From Hymenobacter nitidus (GTDB lineage Bacteria > Bacteroidota > Bacteroidia > Cytophagales > Hymenobacteraceae): a stretch of DNA of 64,000 nt. Within the stretch, counting starts at the first letter, position 1, and the number at the start of each line of letters is the position of its first letter. This document shows, piece after piece, positions 1 to 9,999 of this stretch. The notes under the pieces are model-generated. The model was not told where the DNA came from. It ran no database searches and saw nothing but the letters and a program-made list of their open reading frames with translations. The stretch covers positions 1-64,000 of the forward strand of contig NZ_JAJADQ010000007.1 in assembly GCF_020447315.1 (NCBI RefSeq), read 5' to 3'. A program made the position numbers and the translations under genes.

Positions 1-1535
1 TGCGCATCCTGCCGCAGAGCAAGCCGCACTCCCGGGGCCGACTGTGGCCCGGAAACAACCGGTGAACTACTAACCGGGGCCGCTGACACCAACCGCAAGG
101 CCACCGGCTGGTGCGGTCGTGGCCACGCTGCTAATGACTGCCACTGGGCCAGCGGTGCCAGCGGCCGGGCTGTAGCCCGCAGCAGATAGCTCCAATACGC
201 CGCGTAGGTATCGTCCGCATTTTGCAGTGCCCACGGATACGTCTGCGCCAGCCCGGATACTACGATACTGCCAAGGCCTAGGCGTTGCGCGCCCACAACG
301 GGGCGGCCCTGGCCATCGGTGAGCAAAGGGCGGGCCGTGGGCGCAAGCCGCAGCGTAGCCGGAACCAGGGCCGTAGCCGAATCGAGGGTACCCCGCCAGC
401 GGATGCGTTGGGGGCGCTCGGCTGCGGTGCCGGAAGAAGGTGCTACGGTAAAGCTGCCCCTGGCCGGCGTGGCGCGCGGCAACGGCCCCGCATCAGCCAA
501 CAGAATAAAACCCAGTCCGGCCCCGCGAATAGCGCTAGTCAGCGTCTGCACCTCGGAAGCAGATAGGGTTGCCAGTATGCCAGCATCGGCCGCCAGCACA
601 TCGTAACGAGCCAACAACGGGGCATTCAGGCGGCTCAGGTCGTGGCTGGGCTGGTTGAGGAATTCGGTTTGGGTGAGGCCGCGGCTGAGTCCAGTGCGAA
701 GGGCTACGCGGTGCTGCTGTGCGCCGAGGTAGTTCTTCAAAAACTTGAACTCGAAGGAGGCTGAGCTGCTCAACAGCAGAATTCGCAAGGGCTGCGGAGC
801 CGTTACTTCCACCGGCACCGGTTCAGCCGCTACCGTTTGATTCGCCTGCCGGGCTACCAGCTGGTACACGGCCAGCCCGGGCGTTTTGGGGCGGAACTGC
901 AGGCGGAAGGACCCAGTGCCAGCCGGTAGCCGTACGGAGTCGGCACTACGGCCGGGGCCCCGCAGGCTTATCCACGCGGCAGTCTTGCTCAGGCCCGTAA
1001 ACACGCCTTCTACAACCAGAGGCTGACCCGCTGCCGGACGGCGGCTCCAAGCTGCCTGCCGAAAGCCGGGGCGGGGTGCGGCGGGGTGCAGCACCAGACG
1101 AAGCGGCCCCAAGTTAGCCAGCTCGGCGGTTGGCAAGCCAATACCCAGCACGTGCAGCCGCCGCAGGGCTGGGTACCGCTCGCGCAGCAGCAGCAAGCTG
1201 GGCAGGCTAGGAGTGTCGGAAGGCGCGCTAAAACCCAGGCGCCAAAGCTTGGTGGCCGGCCCCAAGAGCTGTGCTACCTGCCGTACGCTGTCGGGGTGGT
1301 AGCCAGGGGTAAGTATGATGGCCTCGATGCTGGTGCCCCGCACACTGTGCCGGGGCGGAAAAGCGGTAAACCATATGGCCAATACGGCCACCCAGCCGGC
1401 ACCTATCCTCAGCAGCCGGCGCTGACGGTTGGTGCGGCGCAGGGCCGCTACGGTAAGCCCTACGGCCAGGAGCAGGCACAGCAGCAAGAGGGCGTAGGCC
1501 GCGGGCGAATAGGGCATGCTGGAGAAAAGGCTCAT
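1..1535 (-). CDS. Membrane protein with glutamine-amidotransferase-like fold, partial (3-prime end outside window)
   Basis: Open from an ATG at 1535 to the window edge, about 511 residues with no stop, so the C-terminus is missing. Two membrane segments are visible near residues 9-30 and 41-58, followed by a long periplasmic part. Around residue 250 a strand ILLLSSSASFEFKFLKNYL starts what looks like a Rossmann/class I amidotransferase-like domain; a later strand near residue 310 (VLAADAGILATL) fits the same fold. I see no catalytic Cys triad, so it is probably a binding module. The start overlaps the DUF4175 stop by ATGA, indicating translational coupling, and it is the last visible gene of the MoxR-DUF58-BatA cluster. 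The role is inferred from this cluster only: an envelope complex possibly linked to stress tolerance. Confidence 0.7.
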   Translation of the reverse strand, partial: MSLFSSMPYSPAAYALLLLCLLLAVGLTVAALRRTNRQRRLLRIGAGWVAVLAIWFTAFPPRHSVRGTSIEAIILTPGYHPDSVRQVAQLLGPATKLWRLGFSAPSDTPSLPSLLLLRERYPALRRLHVLGIGLPTAELANLGPLRLVLHPAAPRPGFRQAAWSRRPAAGQPLVVEGVFTGLSKTAAWISLRGPGRSADSVRLPAGTGSFRLQFRPKTPGLAVYQLVARQANQTVAAEPVPVEVTAPQPLRILLLSSSASFEFKFLKNYLGAQQHRVALRTGLSRGLTQTEFLNQPSHDLSRLNAPLLARYDVLAADAGILATLSASEVQTLTSAIRGAGLGFILLADAGPLPRATPARGSFTVAPSSGTAAERPQRIRWRGTLDSATALVPATLRLAPTARPLLTDGQGRPVVGAQRLGLGSIVVSGLAQTYPWALQNADDTYAAYWSYLLRATARPLAPLAQWQSLAAWPRPHQPVALRLVSAAPVSSSPVVSGPQSAPGVRLALRQDA

Positions 1536-3790
1536 CGGCTTAGTTCCTGGAAGTAGCGCCGGGCCAGGCGGTCGGGCCCGGTAGCACGCGCCGGGGCCGG
1601 GGGCGGGGCGGGTAGCAGGTCGTGAAGGGCGGCTTCGACTTTGACCAGGCAGGAGCTGCAGGGTGCCCGGCCGGCGCGAAGCTCAGTGGATAGCTGCCGG
1701 GCGTCGCGCACGGCCGCCAGGTAGCGGCCGGGGTTGCGCAGGGCGGCCTGGGCCAGGGACCCGCCGGCGCGGTCCAGCCGGGCGGCATCGGCGGGCCGGG
1801 CCGGCTGGCCTTGTCGTAGCGCTGTGAGCAGGCGCAGGGCCGCCTGCACAGTTTCCTGCGCTGGCGCGGCCGCTACTTGCTGGCGCAGCTGGGGGGCAGC
1901 AGCAGCAGTCAGCTCACCAGTGAGGCGGGTAGTAGATTCGGGGATGACGGGGGGCTCGAAACCGGATTTGCGAACGTAGACCCTGGTTTGCTGCTGCACT
2001 TGCTTGAGTAGGCGCAGGGCGCGGTACTCATAGGGCAGTGCTTCGGCGGGCCGGGCCGTACGCAGGCGCAGCTCGGCTTCCCACATCTGGCTGAGCACCC
2101 CACGCAGCTTGGCTTTCACGGCGGGCTCCAGAAAATCAGCCGTTTCGGAATCGTCGTGGTGATGCACGTAGGTGTCGAGCAGCTGCGCCGATTCGGCAAT
2201 AACGGAGCCCCCGCCGGCTTCGGGCGCGGCGCTGTGGTCGTGGCCGGCTTCCTCGGCTTCCGAGTGGCCGGGCTCGTCGGTATGCTCGCCCTCGGCGTGC
2301 TCGTCGGCGTCCGCTACGGGCGGGCGGGTGGCACTTTGTCCGAAGCTTTCCTCAAACTCTTCTCCCAGGAATTTGCCGTAGCGCAGCCGCAGCACCTTCT
2401 GGTCGTGCCCCAGGTCGTTGGCGCGGCTGGTGAAGGTGGTAGCATCGAGCTTGCTTTTTTCGGCCAGCAGCTTTTCCGTATCAATAATAACCTGGCGCTG
2501 GCTGCGGAAGTAGGCAGGTACGACATTCACGCCCATGGCCATATCGGAAGCCGCGTCGTTTACGGTGGTATCTTCCCACTGCACCAGGTAGGTATCGGAT
2601 CGGGTGGAGTGACGGGCATTGTCCCAGGCCTGCACGTAGAAATACACTTCGTCGCCGTAGGTGAGGCCCAAAGCGGGCAGCCGCAGCAGGTGCGTAAGAG
2701 AAGCCTGGGTAGCCTGCCCACGCAGGGCCGGGCTCAAGTCGGTAGCCACTTCCTTGAACTTCACGGCCTCACCCTGGCCCTGGGCTACCGTCGCCACGAG
2801 CCGGGCGCGAGTCAGGCCGTAGTCGTCACTCAACGCCAGCCGCACCGCTACCTGGGGCTTCTGGCCAAATTCTATCAGCGTGTAGGGCTTGGGCGCCACT
2901 ATCTGAACCACCGGGCTCCGGTCGGGCAGTACTTCCACGGCATAGTCGTCGGAAACCTGCCCGGCAAACCGGATTCGGTAGAGTGTGGAGGCAGTAAACA
3001 TGTGACTGACAGTAAACTGCAACGGCTGGCCCGGTACGGGCTGAAAGTTCAGGCGCTGCCGGCCAATTTCCAGCTGGGGCGTACCGGCCGCGCGCGAAAC
3101 CTGCACCGTCCATTGTGCGCGGGAACCTGCCGGGCACCGGAACGAGGCATCCGCGGCCGTGAAGCCGGGCCGGCGGGTGTAGGCTGGCGGCGCAATCCGG
3201 ATGCGCGTATCGGTAATACGAGCCGGCGCTGGCGTATTGGGTTTGGCGGGCTGAGCCGGGAAGCGCAGTGCCACCTTCGGAGCAGCTGGAGGCGCGGCGG
3301 TCGATGGCGGAAGCGGCCAGAACCAGACGCCCGCCAGCAGCGCCAAAGCCACGCCGGTAAGCCCGAGGGCCGGTGCAAAACGCACGGGTATTAGCGTAGC
3401 AGTATGCTGCTGCAGCTCCTGCAAACGGCCGGCAACGTGCTGCTGCTGCAACTGCTGTAGCAAGTTAAGCGCTGCTGTGGGCTGAAGCAGCAAACCCGCG
3501 CTATCTTCCAACTCGGGAAAGCGGCGGTCCAGCTGCTGGGCAGTAAGCGGCAGAGGCTCGCGCCAGATAGTCCACAGGAGCCAGGCCACTGCGGCGGCCA
3601 ATACCAGTGCCAGACCAGCTGCCAGCGGTAGCCATTGCGGCGCGCGCCAGGCCACTAATCCCAGCACGGCGGCCAAGGCCAGCGCCGGCAGCAGCACCCG
3701 GGCCGTGCGGTGCCAATGGTTCGTTTGGTGCACCCCGTGCAAAGTAGCTAAGGCCGAAGAAGCCGGTGCGACTGTTGTTTCAGCTTTCAT
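1532..3790 (-). CDS. DUF4175 family membrane protein
   Basis: 752 residues. Two membrane helices lie near residues 29-50 and 53-73 and a third near 140-160, followed by a large extracytoplasmic region with beta-rich segments (residues about 190-420) and a charged, His/Glu-rich linker around residues 490-540 (HAEGEHTDEPGHSEAEEAGHDH), then a helical C-terminal half with many Gln and Ala. This architecture is that of the DUF4175 proteins that follow MoxR, DUF58 and BatA-like genes in Bacteroidota. It overlaps the genes on both sides by ATGA (3787-3790 and 1532-1535), so all three are probably translated as a unit. The His/Asp/Glu-rich linker could bind metal, but this is speculation. Molecular function is unknown. 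Confidence 0.82.
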   Translation of the reverse strand: MKAETTVAPASSALATLHGVHQTNHWHRTARVLLPALALAAVLGLVAWRAPQWLPLAAGLALVLAAAVAWLLWTIWREPLPLTAQQLDRRFPELEDSAGLLLQPTAALNLLQQLQQQHVAGRLQELQQHTATLIPVRFAPALGLTGVALALLAGVWFWPLPPSTAAPPAAPKVALRFPAQPAKPNTPAPARITDTRIRIAPPAYTRRPGFTAADASFRCPAGSRAQWTVQVSRAAGTPQLEIGRQRLNFQPVPGQPLQFTVSHMFTASTLYRIRFAGQVSDDYAVEVLPDRSPVVQIVAPKPYTLIEFGQKPQVAVRLALSDDYGLTRARLVATVAQGQGEAVKFKEVATDLSPALRGQATQASLTHLLRLPALGLTYGDEVYFYVQAWDNARHSTRSDTYLVQWEDTTVNDAASDMAMGVNVVPAYFRSQRQVIIDTEKLLAEKSKLDATTFTSRANDLGHDQKVLRLRYGKFLGEEFEESFGQSATRPPVADADEHAEGEHTDEPGHSEAEEAGHDHSAAPEAGGGSVIAESAQLLDTYVHHHDDSETADFLEPAVKAKLRGVLSQMWEAELRLRTARPAEALPYEYRALRLLKQVQQQTRVYVRKSGFEPPVIPESTTRLTGELTAAAAPQLRQQVAAAPAQETVQAALRLLTALRQGQPARPADAARLDRAGGSLAQAALRNPGRYLAAVRDARQLSTELRAGRAPCSSCLVKVEAALHDLLPAPPPAPARATGPDRLARRYFQELSR

Positions 3791-5337
3791 ACAGCTACGG
3801 CTTTAGCAGAAGAAATATGCCCGGCCAGTAGCCGCTCCATTGCCCACAGCAGAGCGGCCGCCAGCACGAGCCACACGCGCAGGTCCAGGTCGGTTGGGGC
3901 CGCCGGGAGTGGTGCCGCTACCGGAGCCGTACCTGGCTGTCGGCTCACAATCTGCGCCGGGTCGAGCTGGCGCGGGTCGTGCCGGTCGGGTCGGGGGTCG
4001 GTAGCCGGCTGTAGCAACCCAAGCCAGAGCAGCGGCAGGTCGGGGCTGTCGGCCAAGGTGCTCCAGGCCGGGTGCAGGCGGCTGTGAAAGCGGTAGGAAA
4101 CGCCCTGCCCAAGGGCCTGCCGAGAAAGCACGGCGTGGCCCTGGCCCGTTTGCCAGACGACGGTTTCCATCGTGCCTAATAGCGTATCGAGGCGGGACAC
4201 GGCGTAGCGGGCCTCGTGCGGAGCTACCCCGAAAGTAGTAGCAACGGCCAGGCCGGGGCGCCGGCCATCCTGCCACAGCGTGAGGCCTTGCCGCACCCGG
4301 GTCTGCCACGCGGCTGGCACCGAAGCGTTGGCCAGCCAGCACAGCCAGTCGAGGCGCTGCCCGGTTGGGGGTGGGCTGGTCGAAACCGTCAGCTCCAGCC
4401 GGGTGGCCATGCCCAGCGCGGCGGCCCGCAAAGCCGCCTGTAGGTAACGGGCATCGAGGGCGTGGTCGGCATCATGGTACAGCCACAGGCGCAGCGGCTG
4501 CGTCCGGACGGCCACGCGGGGCGAGTCGGCGGCCAGGGTCTGAATACTCATAGTACCATCGGCTAGCTGCTCGTAGCGCAGGGGTGGCAGGCCCGCCAAG
4601 CGGGGCAGTGAGGCTGAGGCTGAACGAGGCTTGGCTACCGTACGGCTGCTGGTCAAAACATTCTCTTCCGTGCCCTGGCTCAGAATCAGCTTCAGACTAT
4701 CCGCCGCAAGGCTGGCGTCGGTCAGCCAGGCAGCTGAAGCGGCGGGCAGGGGCACTGTTTGCCAGGTGACGTTGGCGGGCAGCGCCGGCCGGATTCCCTG
4801 AAAGTGCCGTAGCGTGGCCGACGAATAAACCCGTACCGGCTGGCCGGGAAAGGAATCGGCCGCCTGACTTACCCGGGCCCAAAAGGGCTGCGTTGCCAGC
4901 AGATTTGCTACTGCCGGCTGCCGGCTGGCCTCTTGCCAGGTGGTATCCGAAATGCGCGGAAAGCCGGCCGTCAGCTGCCGCAGCGTGTAGCCCCGGCGGC
5001 GCAGCGAATCGATGCTGGGGCGCACAGCCGCCAGCGACTCGGAACTCAGCAGGTCAGCGCTGATCAGCACCTGGCCGCGGCGGGGCGGCGGAGGCTGGCG
5101 CCACACCGGGCCGGCTACGGCCATGGCCAGCACGACCAGCAGCAGCGCCCGAAGCAGCAGCAAGGCCAGCTGCTCCAGCTTCAGGTTCCGCATCCGGCGG
5201 TTAGCCGCGGCGGCCAGCCACCGAATGCTGCCTACCTGCACCGTGCGGCCCGGCCGGCGGTTCCACAGATGGATGGCAATAGGAACGGCTACTCCCAGCA
5301 AAGCCAGCAAACCGGAAGGAGCAAGAAAGGTGAGCAA
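3787..5337 (-). CDS. BatA-like membrane protein (aerotolerance regulator N-terminal domain)
   Basis: 516 residues, begun at a TTG (5337); an in-frame TAA lies a few codons upstream and no ATG fits. The N-terminus (MLTFLAPSGLLALLGVAVP, then IHLWNRR) is the BatA N-terminal membrane signature, with a second helix near residues 55-76. The middle is periplasmic and lacks a recognisable intact MIDAS motif, unlike true BatA/BatB. A last helix sits near residues 490-508. It follows the DUF58 gene by 77 bases and overlaps the DUF4175 start by ATGA. Known families place such proteins in a MoxR-chaperoned envelope complex; the exact function here is inferred. The TTG start may keep its level low. Confidence 0.82.
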   Translation of the reverse strand: MLTFLAPSGLLALLGVAVPIAIHLWNRRPGRTVQVGSIRWLAAAANRRMRNLKLEQLALLLLRALLLVVLAMAVAGPVWRQPPPPRRGQVLISADLLSSESLAAVRPSIDSLRRRGYTLRQLTAGFPRISDTTWQEASRQPAVANLLATQPFWARVSQAADSFPGQPVRVYSSATLRHFQGIRPALPANVTWQTVPLPAASAAWLTDASLAADSLKLILSQGTEENVLTSSRTVAKPRSASASLPRLAGLPPLRYEQLADGTMSIQTLAADSPRVAVRTQPLRLWLYHDADHALDARYLQAALRAAALGMATRLELTVSTSPPPTGQRLDWLCWLANASVPAAWQTRVRQGLTLWQDGRRPGLAVATTFGVAPHEARYAVSRLDTLLGTMETVVWQTGQGHAVLSRQALGQGVSYRFHSRLHPAWSTLADSPDLPLLWLGLLQPATDPRPDRHDPRQLDPAQIVSRQPGTAPVAAPLPAAPTDLDLRVWLVLAAALLWAMERLLAGHISSAKAVAV

Positions 5338-5414
5338 CGCGGCTAAAAGTTATGAGACGAAAGAAAAATGAAGATAGCCTCGCAGGCCGGCAACTGGCGC
5401 AAAGACACCGCTCA

Positions 5415-6293
5415 TCAGAGGGAAGTGGCTTGGCGGCGGCGCAAAAATTCCCGCAGGGCTCCATCCAGCGGCTCGGCCGTGCTGAGCTGATAGTAATCGA
5501 AGCCCTGGCGGCGGGCAGCCTGGGCGGTGGTGCGCAGCCATTGCTGCAACTGCTCCTGATAGGCGCCGCGCTGCTGCTCGGCATTGAGCTGCAGGGTCTG
5601 GCCGGTTTCCAGATCCTGAAACGTGACGGCGCCACGGTAGCTGAAGGCTAGCTCGTTGCCTGCCATCAGGTGCAGCACCAGCACGTCGCCGGCCACGGCC
5701 CGCAGGCGGGTGAGCAGGGCATTTATTTCACTTTGCTCCTCATATAAGTCGCTCACGCACACGGTGAGGGCGCGCTGGCGGCGTGCCAGCAACGGCGCCA
5801 GCTGCGTGGCTTCCGGAAAACGGCCGGCCCCGGTGGTGTTCTGCAACGCCTGATAGAGCCGGGGCAGCTGGCGGGCGTCGGCGCGGGCGGGCAAGTGCAG
5901 CAGGCCCTGGGGGTGCAGAATGCTCAACGACACAGCGTCGCCCTGGTTTTGGGCCAGGTACGCCAGGGCCGCCAGCAGCAGCCGGCCGTAGTCGAGCTTG
6001 GTCAAGCCGTTGTCGTCGCGGTGGTTCATGGAGGCGCTGGCGTCGAGCAGCAGGTGCACCGTCAGGCTGGTATCCACTTCCGACTCGCGGATGTAGTACC
6101 GGTCGGAGCGGGCGGCCAGGCGCCAGTCGAGGCGGCGCAGGTCGTCGCCGGGCTGGTAGGGGCGGTACTGGCTGAACTCCATGCCCGCGCCCCGCCGCCG
6201 GCTCAGGTGGTGGCCCGCCAGAAAGCCTTCGGCTGCCTGTTTGGCCGCCAGCGGCAGGTTGTTAAGCGCATGCAGGAGTTCGGGAGAAAGCAT
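5415..6293 (-). CDS. DUF58 domain-containing protein (VWA-like)
   Basis: 292 residues, the usual size for the short cytosolic DUF58 type. The family signature Y-R-P-Y-Q-P-G-D-D-L-R-R-L-D-W spans about residues 43-57, and a MIDAS-like DASAS lies at 84-88, so a metal-dependent VWA interaction surface is likely. No membrane segment is visible. It follows moxR in the same direction; the 93-base gap is filled by an inverted repeat. Proteins of this family are paired with MoxR AAA+ ATPases, which are thought to remodel or load VWA partners. Function in this organism is inferred from the conserved cluster. Confidence 0.88.
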   Translation of the reverse strand: MLSPELLHALNNLPLAAKQAAEGFLAGHHLSRRRGAGMEFSQYRPYQPGDDLRRLDWRLAARSDRYYIRESEVDTSLTVHLLLDASASMNHRDDNGLTKLDYGRLLLAALAYLAQNQGDAVSLSILHPQGLLHLPARADARQLPRLYQALQNTTGAGRFPEATQLAPLLARRQRALTVCVSDLYEEQSEINALLTRLRAVAGDVLVLHLMAGNELAFSYRGAVTFQDLETGQTLQLNAEQQRGAYQEQLQQWLRTTAQAARRQGFDYYQLSTAEPLDGALREFLRRRQATSL

Positions 6294-6295
6294 TT

Positions 6296-6386
6296 TTTAG
6301 TTGTTGGTTGTCAGTTGCTGGTTGTTGGTTGTGTATTCGAAAGCCCAATTAGAACGGCCTGGCAACTGACAACCAATAGCCAGCAA

Positions 6387-6391
<5 letters not shown>
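6296..6391. repeat. Inverted repeat filling the moxR-DUF58 gap
   Basis: Perfect 15-base arms TTGGTTGTCAGTTGC (6304-6318) and its complement (6362-6376), plus outer 8-base arms TTTAGTTG (6296-6303) and CAACTAAA (6384-6391). The right side has seven extra bases between inner and outer arms. The interior repeats the unit GTTGTTGGTTG. It overlaps the moxR stop codon (6387-6389) and ends three bases from the DUF58 start codon, so it fills the whole gap inside an operon. The mRNA would form a long hairpin there. Confidence 0.8.
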
Positions 6392-7364
<973 letters not shown>

Positions 7365-7492
7365 GACGGAAGGAATAAGGCAGAGGAATAGTCTGCTGTA
7401 AAGTCTGATTATTTTGGTAATAGCTGCTTGCTTGACCCAATTAGAAGTGAAAGCAGCCAAATATTAAAAGTCTGACCCGGCCAATAACTCGC

Positions 7493-7523
7493 TTGAGCTA
7501 GGCCGGGCCGTCTTCTACATTTA
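7493..7523 (+). promoter_or_regulatory. Predicted Bacteroidota-type promoter for the 7554 gene
   Basis: TTG at 7493-7495, a 20-base spacer, then TACATTTA at 7516-7523, one mismatch from the TAnnTTTG element. It lies 30 bases upstream of the ATG at 7554. Pattern match only. Confidence 0.5.
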
Positions 7524-7553
7524 GCTCAAGATCTATCGAAAATCACAGAAGCC

Positions 7554-8273
7554 ATGTTTTTACGCGCAAAAATCCGCTATTCCTTATCCGCTCAACTTCG
7601 GGTAAGCCGGGGCCCGGCCGCTGCCTTTTGCCTGGGCGCCCTGCTGGCTGCTACCGCCGCGCAGGCCCAGCAGGTTCCTATCCCCGCTCCGGCTTCAGCG
7701 GCTGCCCCGGCAGTGACGGCCGAGCAGCCCACGTACCGTAATGCAATTCGTTTCGACCTGGGCGGTATTGTTATTTCCAACCTGGTCAATGGCTTGCTGA
7801 ATACGAGGCCGGAAACGCTGGTGCCGGTGCTGGTATCCTACGAGCGGCAGCTCACGCCGCGCTTCAGCGTGGTGGCAGAGGGCCTGTTGAACGGGGGCAC
7901 ATCCGATGAGCGCAAGGCCGGCCTGGGCGTGCAGGGCCGCTATTACCTGCTGCCGACGCGCAACCGCGCGTCCCTGACGGGCCTCTACGTGGCGCCGGTC
8001 CTGAGCTACCGCGCCGTGGGGCTGCGCGGGTACCGGCAGCCCGATACCAAGCAGCGTTTCGCAGGGGTGGGCACCATGGTGGGTTGGCAGCTGGCTGCCT
8101 CACGCGGCTCCCGCCTGTTTCTGGATGCCTCACTAGGGCTGATGGCCTGGCAGCAGCTGGGCAAAAATAAGGTTGCGGGAGAAATGCCGCCGGGCTATTA
8201 CACCCCCGACAGCTACTACGAGCGGACCCCGGTCACTATTGATGGTCGCCTGGGTATTGGCTTCAAATTCTAG
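7554..8273 (+). CDS. Outer membrane beta-barrel-like protein, tandem paralogue 1
   Basis: 239 residues. A signal peptide ends near residue 38 (ALLAATAAQAQQ), followed by a Pro/Ala-rich linker. The mature part alternates hydrophobic and polar residues and ends in aromatic GIGFKF, typical of outer membrane barrels with a C-terminal Phe. It shares clear blocks with the next gene: LVSYERQL, LLNGGT, GRYYLLPTRNR and LTGLYVAPVLSYR. The size suggests a small barrel of about eight strands. It resembles DUF3575-like barrels but I cannot assign a substrate. A promoter-like element lies just upstream, and the paralogue starts 45 bases after the stop, so the two are probably co-transcribed. Confidence 0.8.
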   Translation: MFLRAKIRYSLSAQLRVSRGPAAAFCLGALLAATAAQAQQVPIPAPASAAAPAVTAEQPTYRNAIRFDLGGIVISNLVNGLLNTRPETLVPVLVSYERQLTPRFSVVAEGLLNGGTSDERKAGLGVQGRYYLLPTRNRASLTGLYVAPVLSYRAVGLRGYRQPDTKQRFAGVGTMVGWQLAASRGSRLFLDASLGLMAWQQLGKNKVAGEMPPGYYTPDSYYERTPVTIDGRLGIGFKF

Positions 8274-8318
8274 AAAGCCCCATACTCAACAGTAACTGCT
8301 TCTCAAAAACCGCTAACA

Positions 8319-9008
8319 ATGAGTTATTTACATAGTATTGCTGCCGCCGCCCGAAACTATGGCCGCGTCAGTGCTCTGGGCCTGATCATCTGCGGGTGTG
8401 CTGGTAGCTGCTATGCTCAGGCGCAGCCAGCCCCTTCGACAGCCAGCACGGCCTCGGTGGCAAAACCCGGAAGCAACATTGTCCGCCTTGATTTACTGTC
8501 CCCTTTAGGCTACAATATGGCTTACAATGCCCTCGCCGACCGTGGGTTGGTATTTCCGGCGCTCTTGTCCTACGAACGGCAGCTGCAGAAACGCTGGAGC
8601 GTGGGGGCAGAAATTCTGCTGAATGGCGGAACGCCAGAGCAGCGCCGCGCCGGCGCGGGAGTTATGGGGCGCTACTACGTGCTGCCGCGTAAGCGGAACC
8701 CTGCGCCCCTGGCCGGCTGGTACGTGTCGCCGGTATTGCACTACCGTAAGTTCACCGAAGTTATGTTGCGGACGGAGGACAAAACCTACATGACCAGCGG
8801 GGCACGCCTGCGCCCGGGCTTGCTCGCAGGGTGGCAGAAGCAGCTTGGCGCTACTCACGGCCGCGGCCTGGTCCTGGACGTGGCCGTTGGCGGCGTGTAT
8901 TCGCACCGCCTCGGTGCCGACCGTGAAGATACCCAAGGCATTACCTCCAGCGTTTTTGCTGAAAGCGTAGAGGTGGACATGCGTGCGGGTATTGGCTACC
9001 AGTTCTAA
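8319..9008 (+). CDS. Outer membrane beta-barrel-like protein, tandem paralogue 2
   Basis: 229 residues, following its paralogue by 45 bases. The leader ends near residue 35 (CAGSCYAQAQ); a Cys in the h-region could suggest a lipoprotein, but the spacing and the AQAQ site favour signal peptidase I. Shared blocks with paralogue 1 are LLSYERQL, ILLNGGTPEQRRAG, GRYYVLPRKRN and LAGWYVSPVLHYRKF, and it ends in GIGYQF with a terminal Phe. The pair looks like a gene duplication that has diverged in loops and leader. It is convergent with the DUF4159 gene (11 bases between stops). Function unknown; a structural or sensor barrel is possible. Confidence 0.8.
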   Translation: MSYLHSIAAAARNYGRVSALGLIICGCAGSCYAQAQPAPSTASTASVAKPGSNIVRLDLLSPLGYNMAYNALADRGLVFPALLSYERQLQKRWSVGAEILLNGGTPEQRRAGAGVMGRYYVLPRKRNPAPLAGWYVSPVLHYRKFTEVMLRTEDKTYMTSGARLRPGLLAGWQKQLGATHGRGLVLDVAVGGVYSHRLGADREDTQGITSSVFAESVEVDMRAGIGYQF

Positions 9009-9018
9009 CCGCCTCGGC

Positions 9019-9642
9019 TCAGGCCGTCAGGGCGTAGAGCAGAATATTGACGCCGAACTTGGTGTTGTCTTCGGCCAGGAAGCGTTTGTTGCGGAAGTCG
9101 TAGTCCCACTCGCAGCCGTAGTCCTTGTTGGAGTAAAGCACGCGCAGCTTACCGTTTATTTCGATGCCCTTCAGGTAGTCGTGCACCAGGTCGTCGCCCC
9201 AGCCATTAAGCTCGAAGGAAGTGGGAGGCGGGCCCTCCGGAAACTTGAAGAACTGCGAGTAGATGGGGTGGTTCTTGGCAATCTTCTTCAGGGCTCCGGC
9301 CCCAAAGCACTGGCGCATCTGTTCCTCGAAGGAGCGCGCAAACAGCCCGTCGATGTCGTGGTTGCAGTCGTCGACGAACACGAAGCCGCCGTTGCGCACG
9401 TACTGGGTAAAGTTCTTTTTCTCCTGGGCCGAAAACTGCACCAGCCGGTGCCCCGAGAGGTAGCAAAACGGGTAGTTGAACAGCTCGGGGCTGTCCAGGG
9501 CCACCGACTTTTCCTTCTGATTGACCGGTACGGTCGTGTACTGAATCAGGGAGTGAAGCAGGTTGGCGGGCATTCTTTCGTCTACCGAATCCCAGTCGCC
9601 GGAGCGGTACTGGAGGCGCACGAAGGTAAACGGAACGGGCAT
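9019..9642 (-). CDS. DUF4159 domain-containing protein
   Basis: 207 residues from the ATG at 9642 (MPVPFTFVRLQYRSGDWD), which gives the family N-terminus; an in-frame ATG at 9690 adds 16 basic residues that look like untranslated sequence. The body (YVRNGGFVFVDDCNHDIDG, then RSFEEQM) is the DUF4159 amidotransferase-like Rossmann fold, here as a stand-alone protein without an N-terminal membrane part. DUF4159 proteins accompany MoxR/DUF58/BatA clusters; here it is separated from that cluster by the two barrel genes on the other strand. No active-site Cys triad is evident. Convergent with the barrel gene. Role inferred only. Confidence 0.82.
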   Translation of the reverse strand: MPVPFTFVRLQYRSGDWDSVDERMPANLLHSLIQYTTVPVNQKEKSVALDSPELFNYPFCYLSGHRLVQFSAQEKKNFTQYVRNGGFVFVDDCNHDIDGLFARSFEEQMRQCFGAGALKKIAKNHPIYSQFFKFPEGPPPTSFELNGWGDDLVHDYLKGIEINGKLRVLYSNKDYGCEWDYDFRNKRFLAEDNTKFGVNILLYALTA

Positions 9643-9999
9643 GCGGCGGCGAAAAGGCGAATCGGAAAAAGGAAGACGGGGCAAAGACACCAGGGCGGCG
9701 GCAAGGTGGCTTGGCAGCGGCCCGAAAGTACGAGGAACGCCGGCTCCGCTGCTAACGGCCGGCCGCTGGAGCTGGTTCGTTTTGGCTGTTCGGGAGCAGT
9801 TGCGCGCTGGTCCGGGTCGGGGTTCTGGCCGCTCCAGTCGCCGCCCAAGTGCCGGAAGCTATGTTCCTCATGGCCGCTGAATTATGCCGGCTCCCATACC
9901 TGGGCCGCAGCCTTCCAAAAAAATGTGCGTACGAATAGGGGAGAAGCCGCCGTTAGGTGTCTGTCAGTCAAGTACTCAACCTCTCTAATTCTACCTGCT
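9643..9999. other. Intergenic region between divergent genes
   Basis: About 357 bases between the DUF4159 start and the PorT-like gene. It must hold the promoters of both. I see no clear TAnnTTTG element, stem-loop or small gene in it. Confidence 0.4.

Noticed and set aside
2156..3394. 412-residue open frame opposite DUF4175
   Set aside because: Shadow of the real gene with no recognisable motifs.
7365..7460. Longer MoxR N-terminus from the TTG at 7460
   Set aside because: The extra 32 residues do not resemble MoxR, and TTG at 7364 gives the family start.
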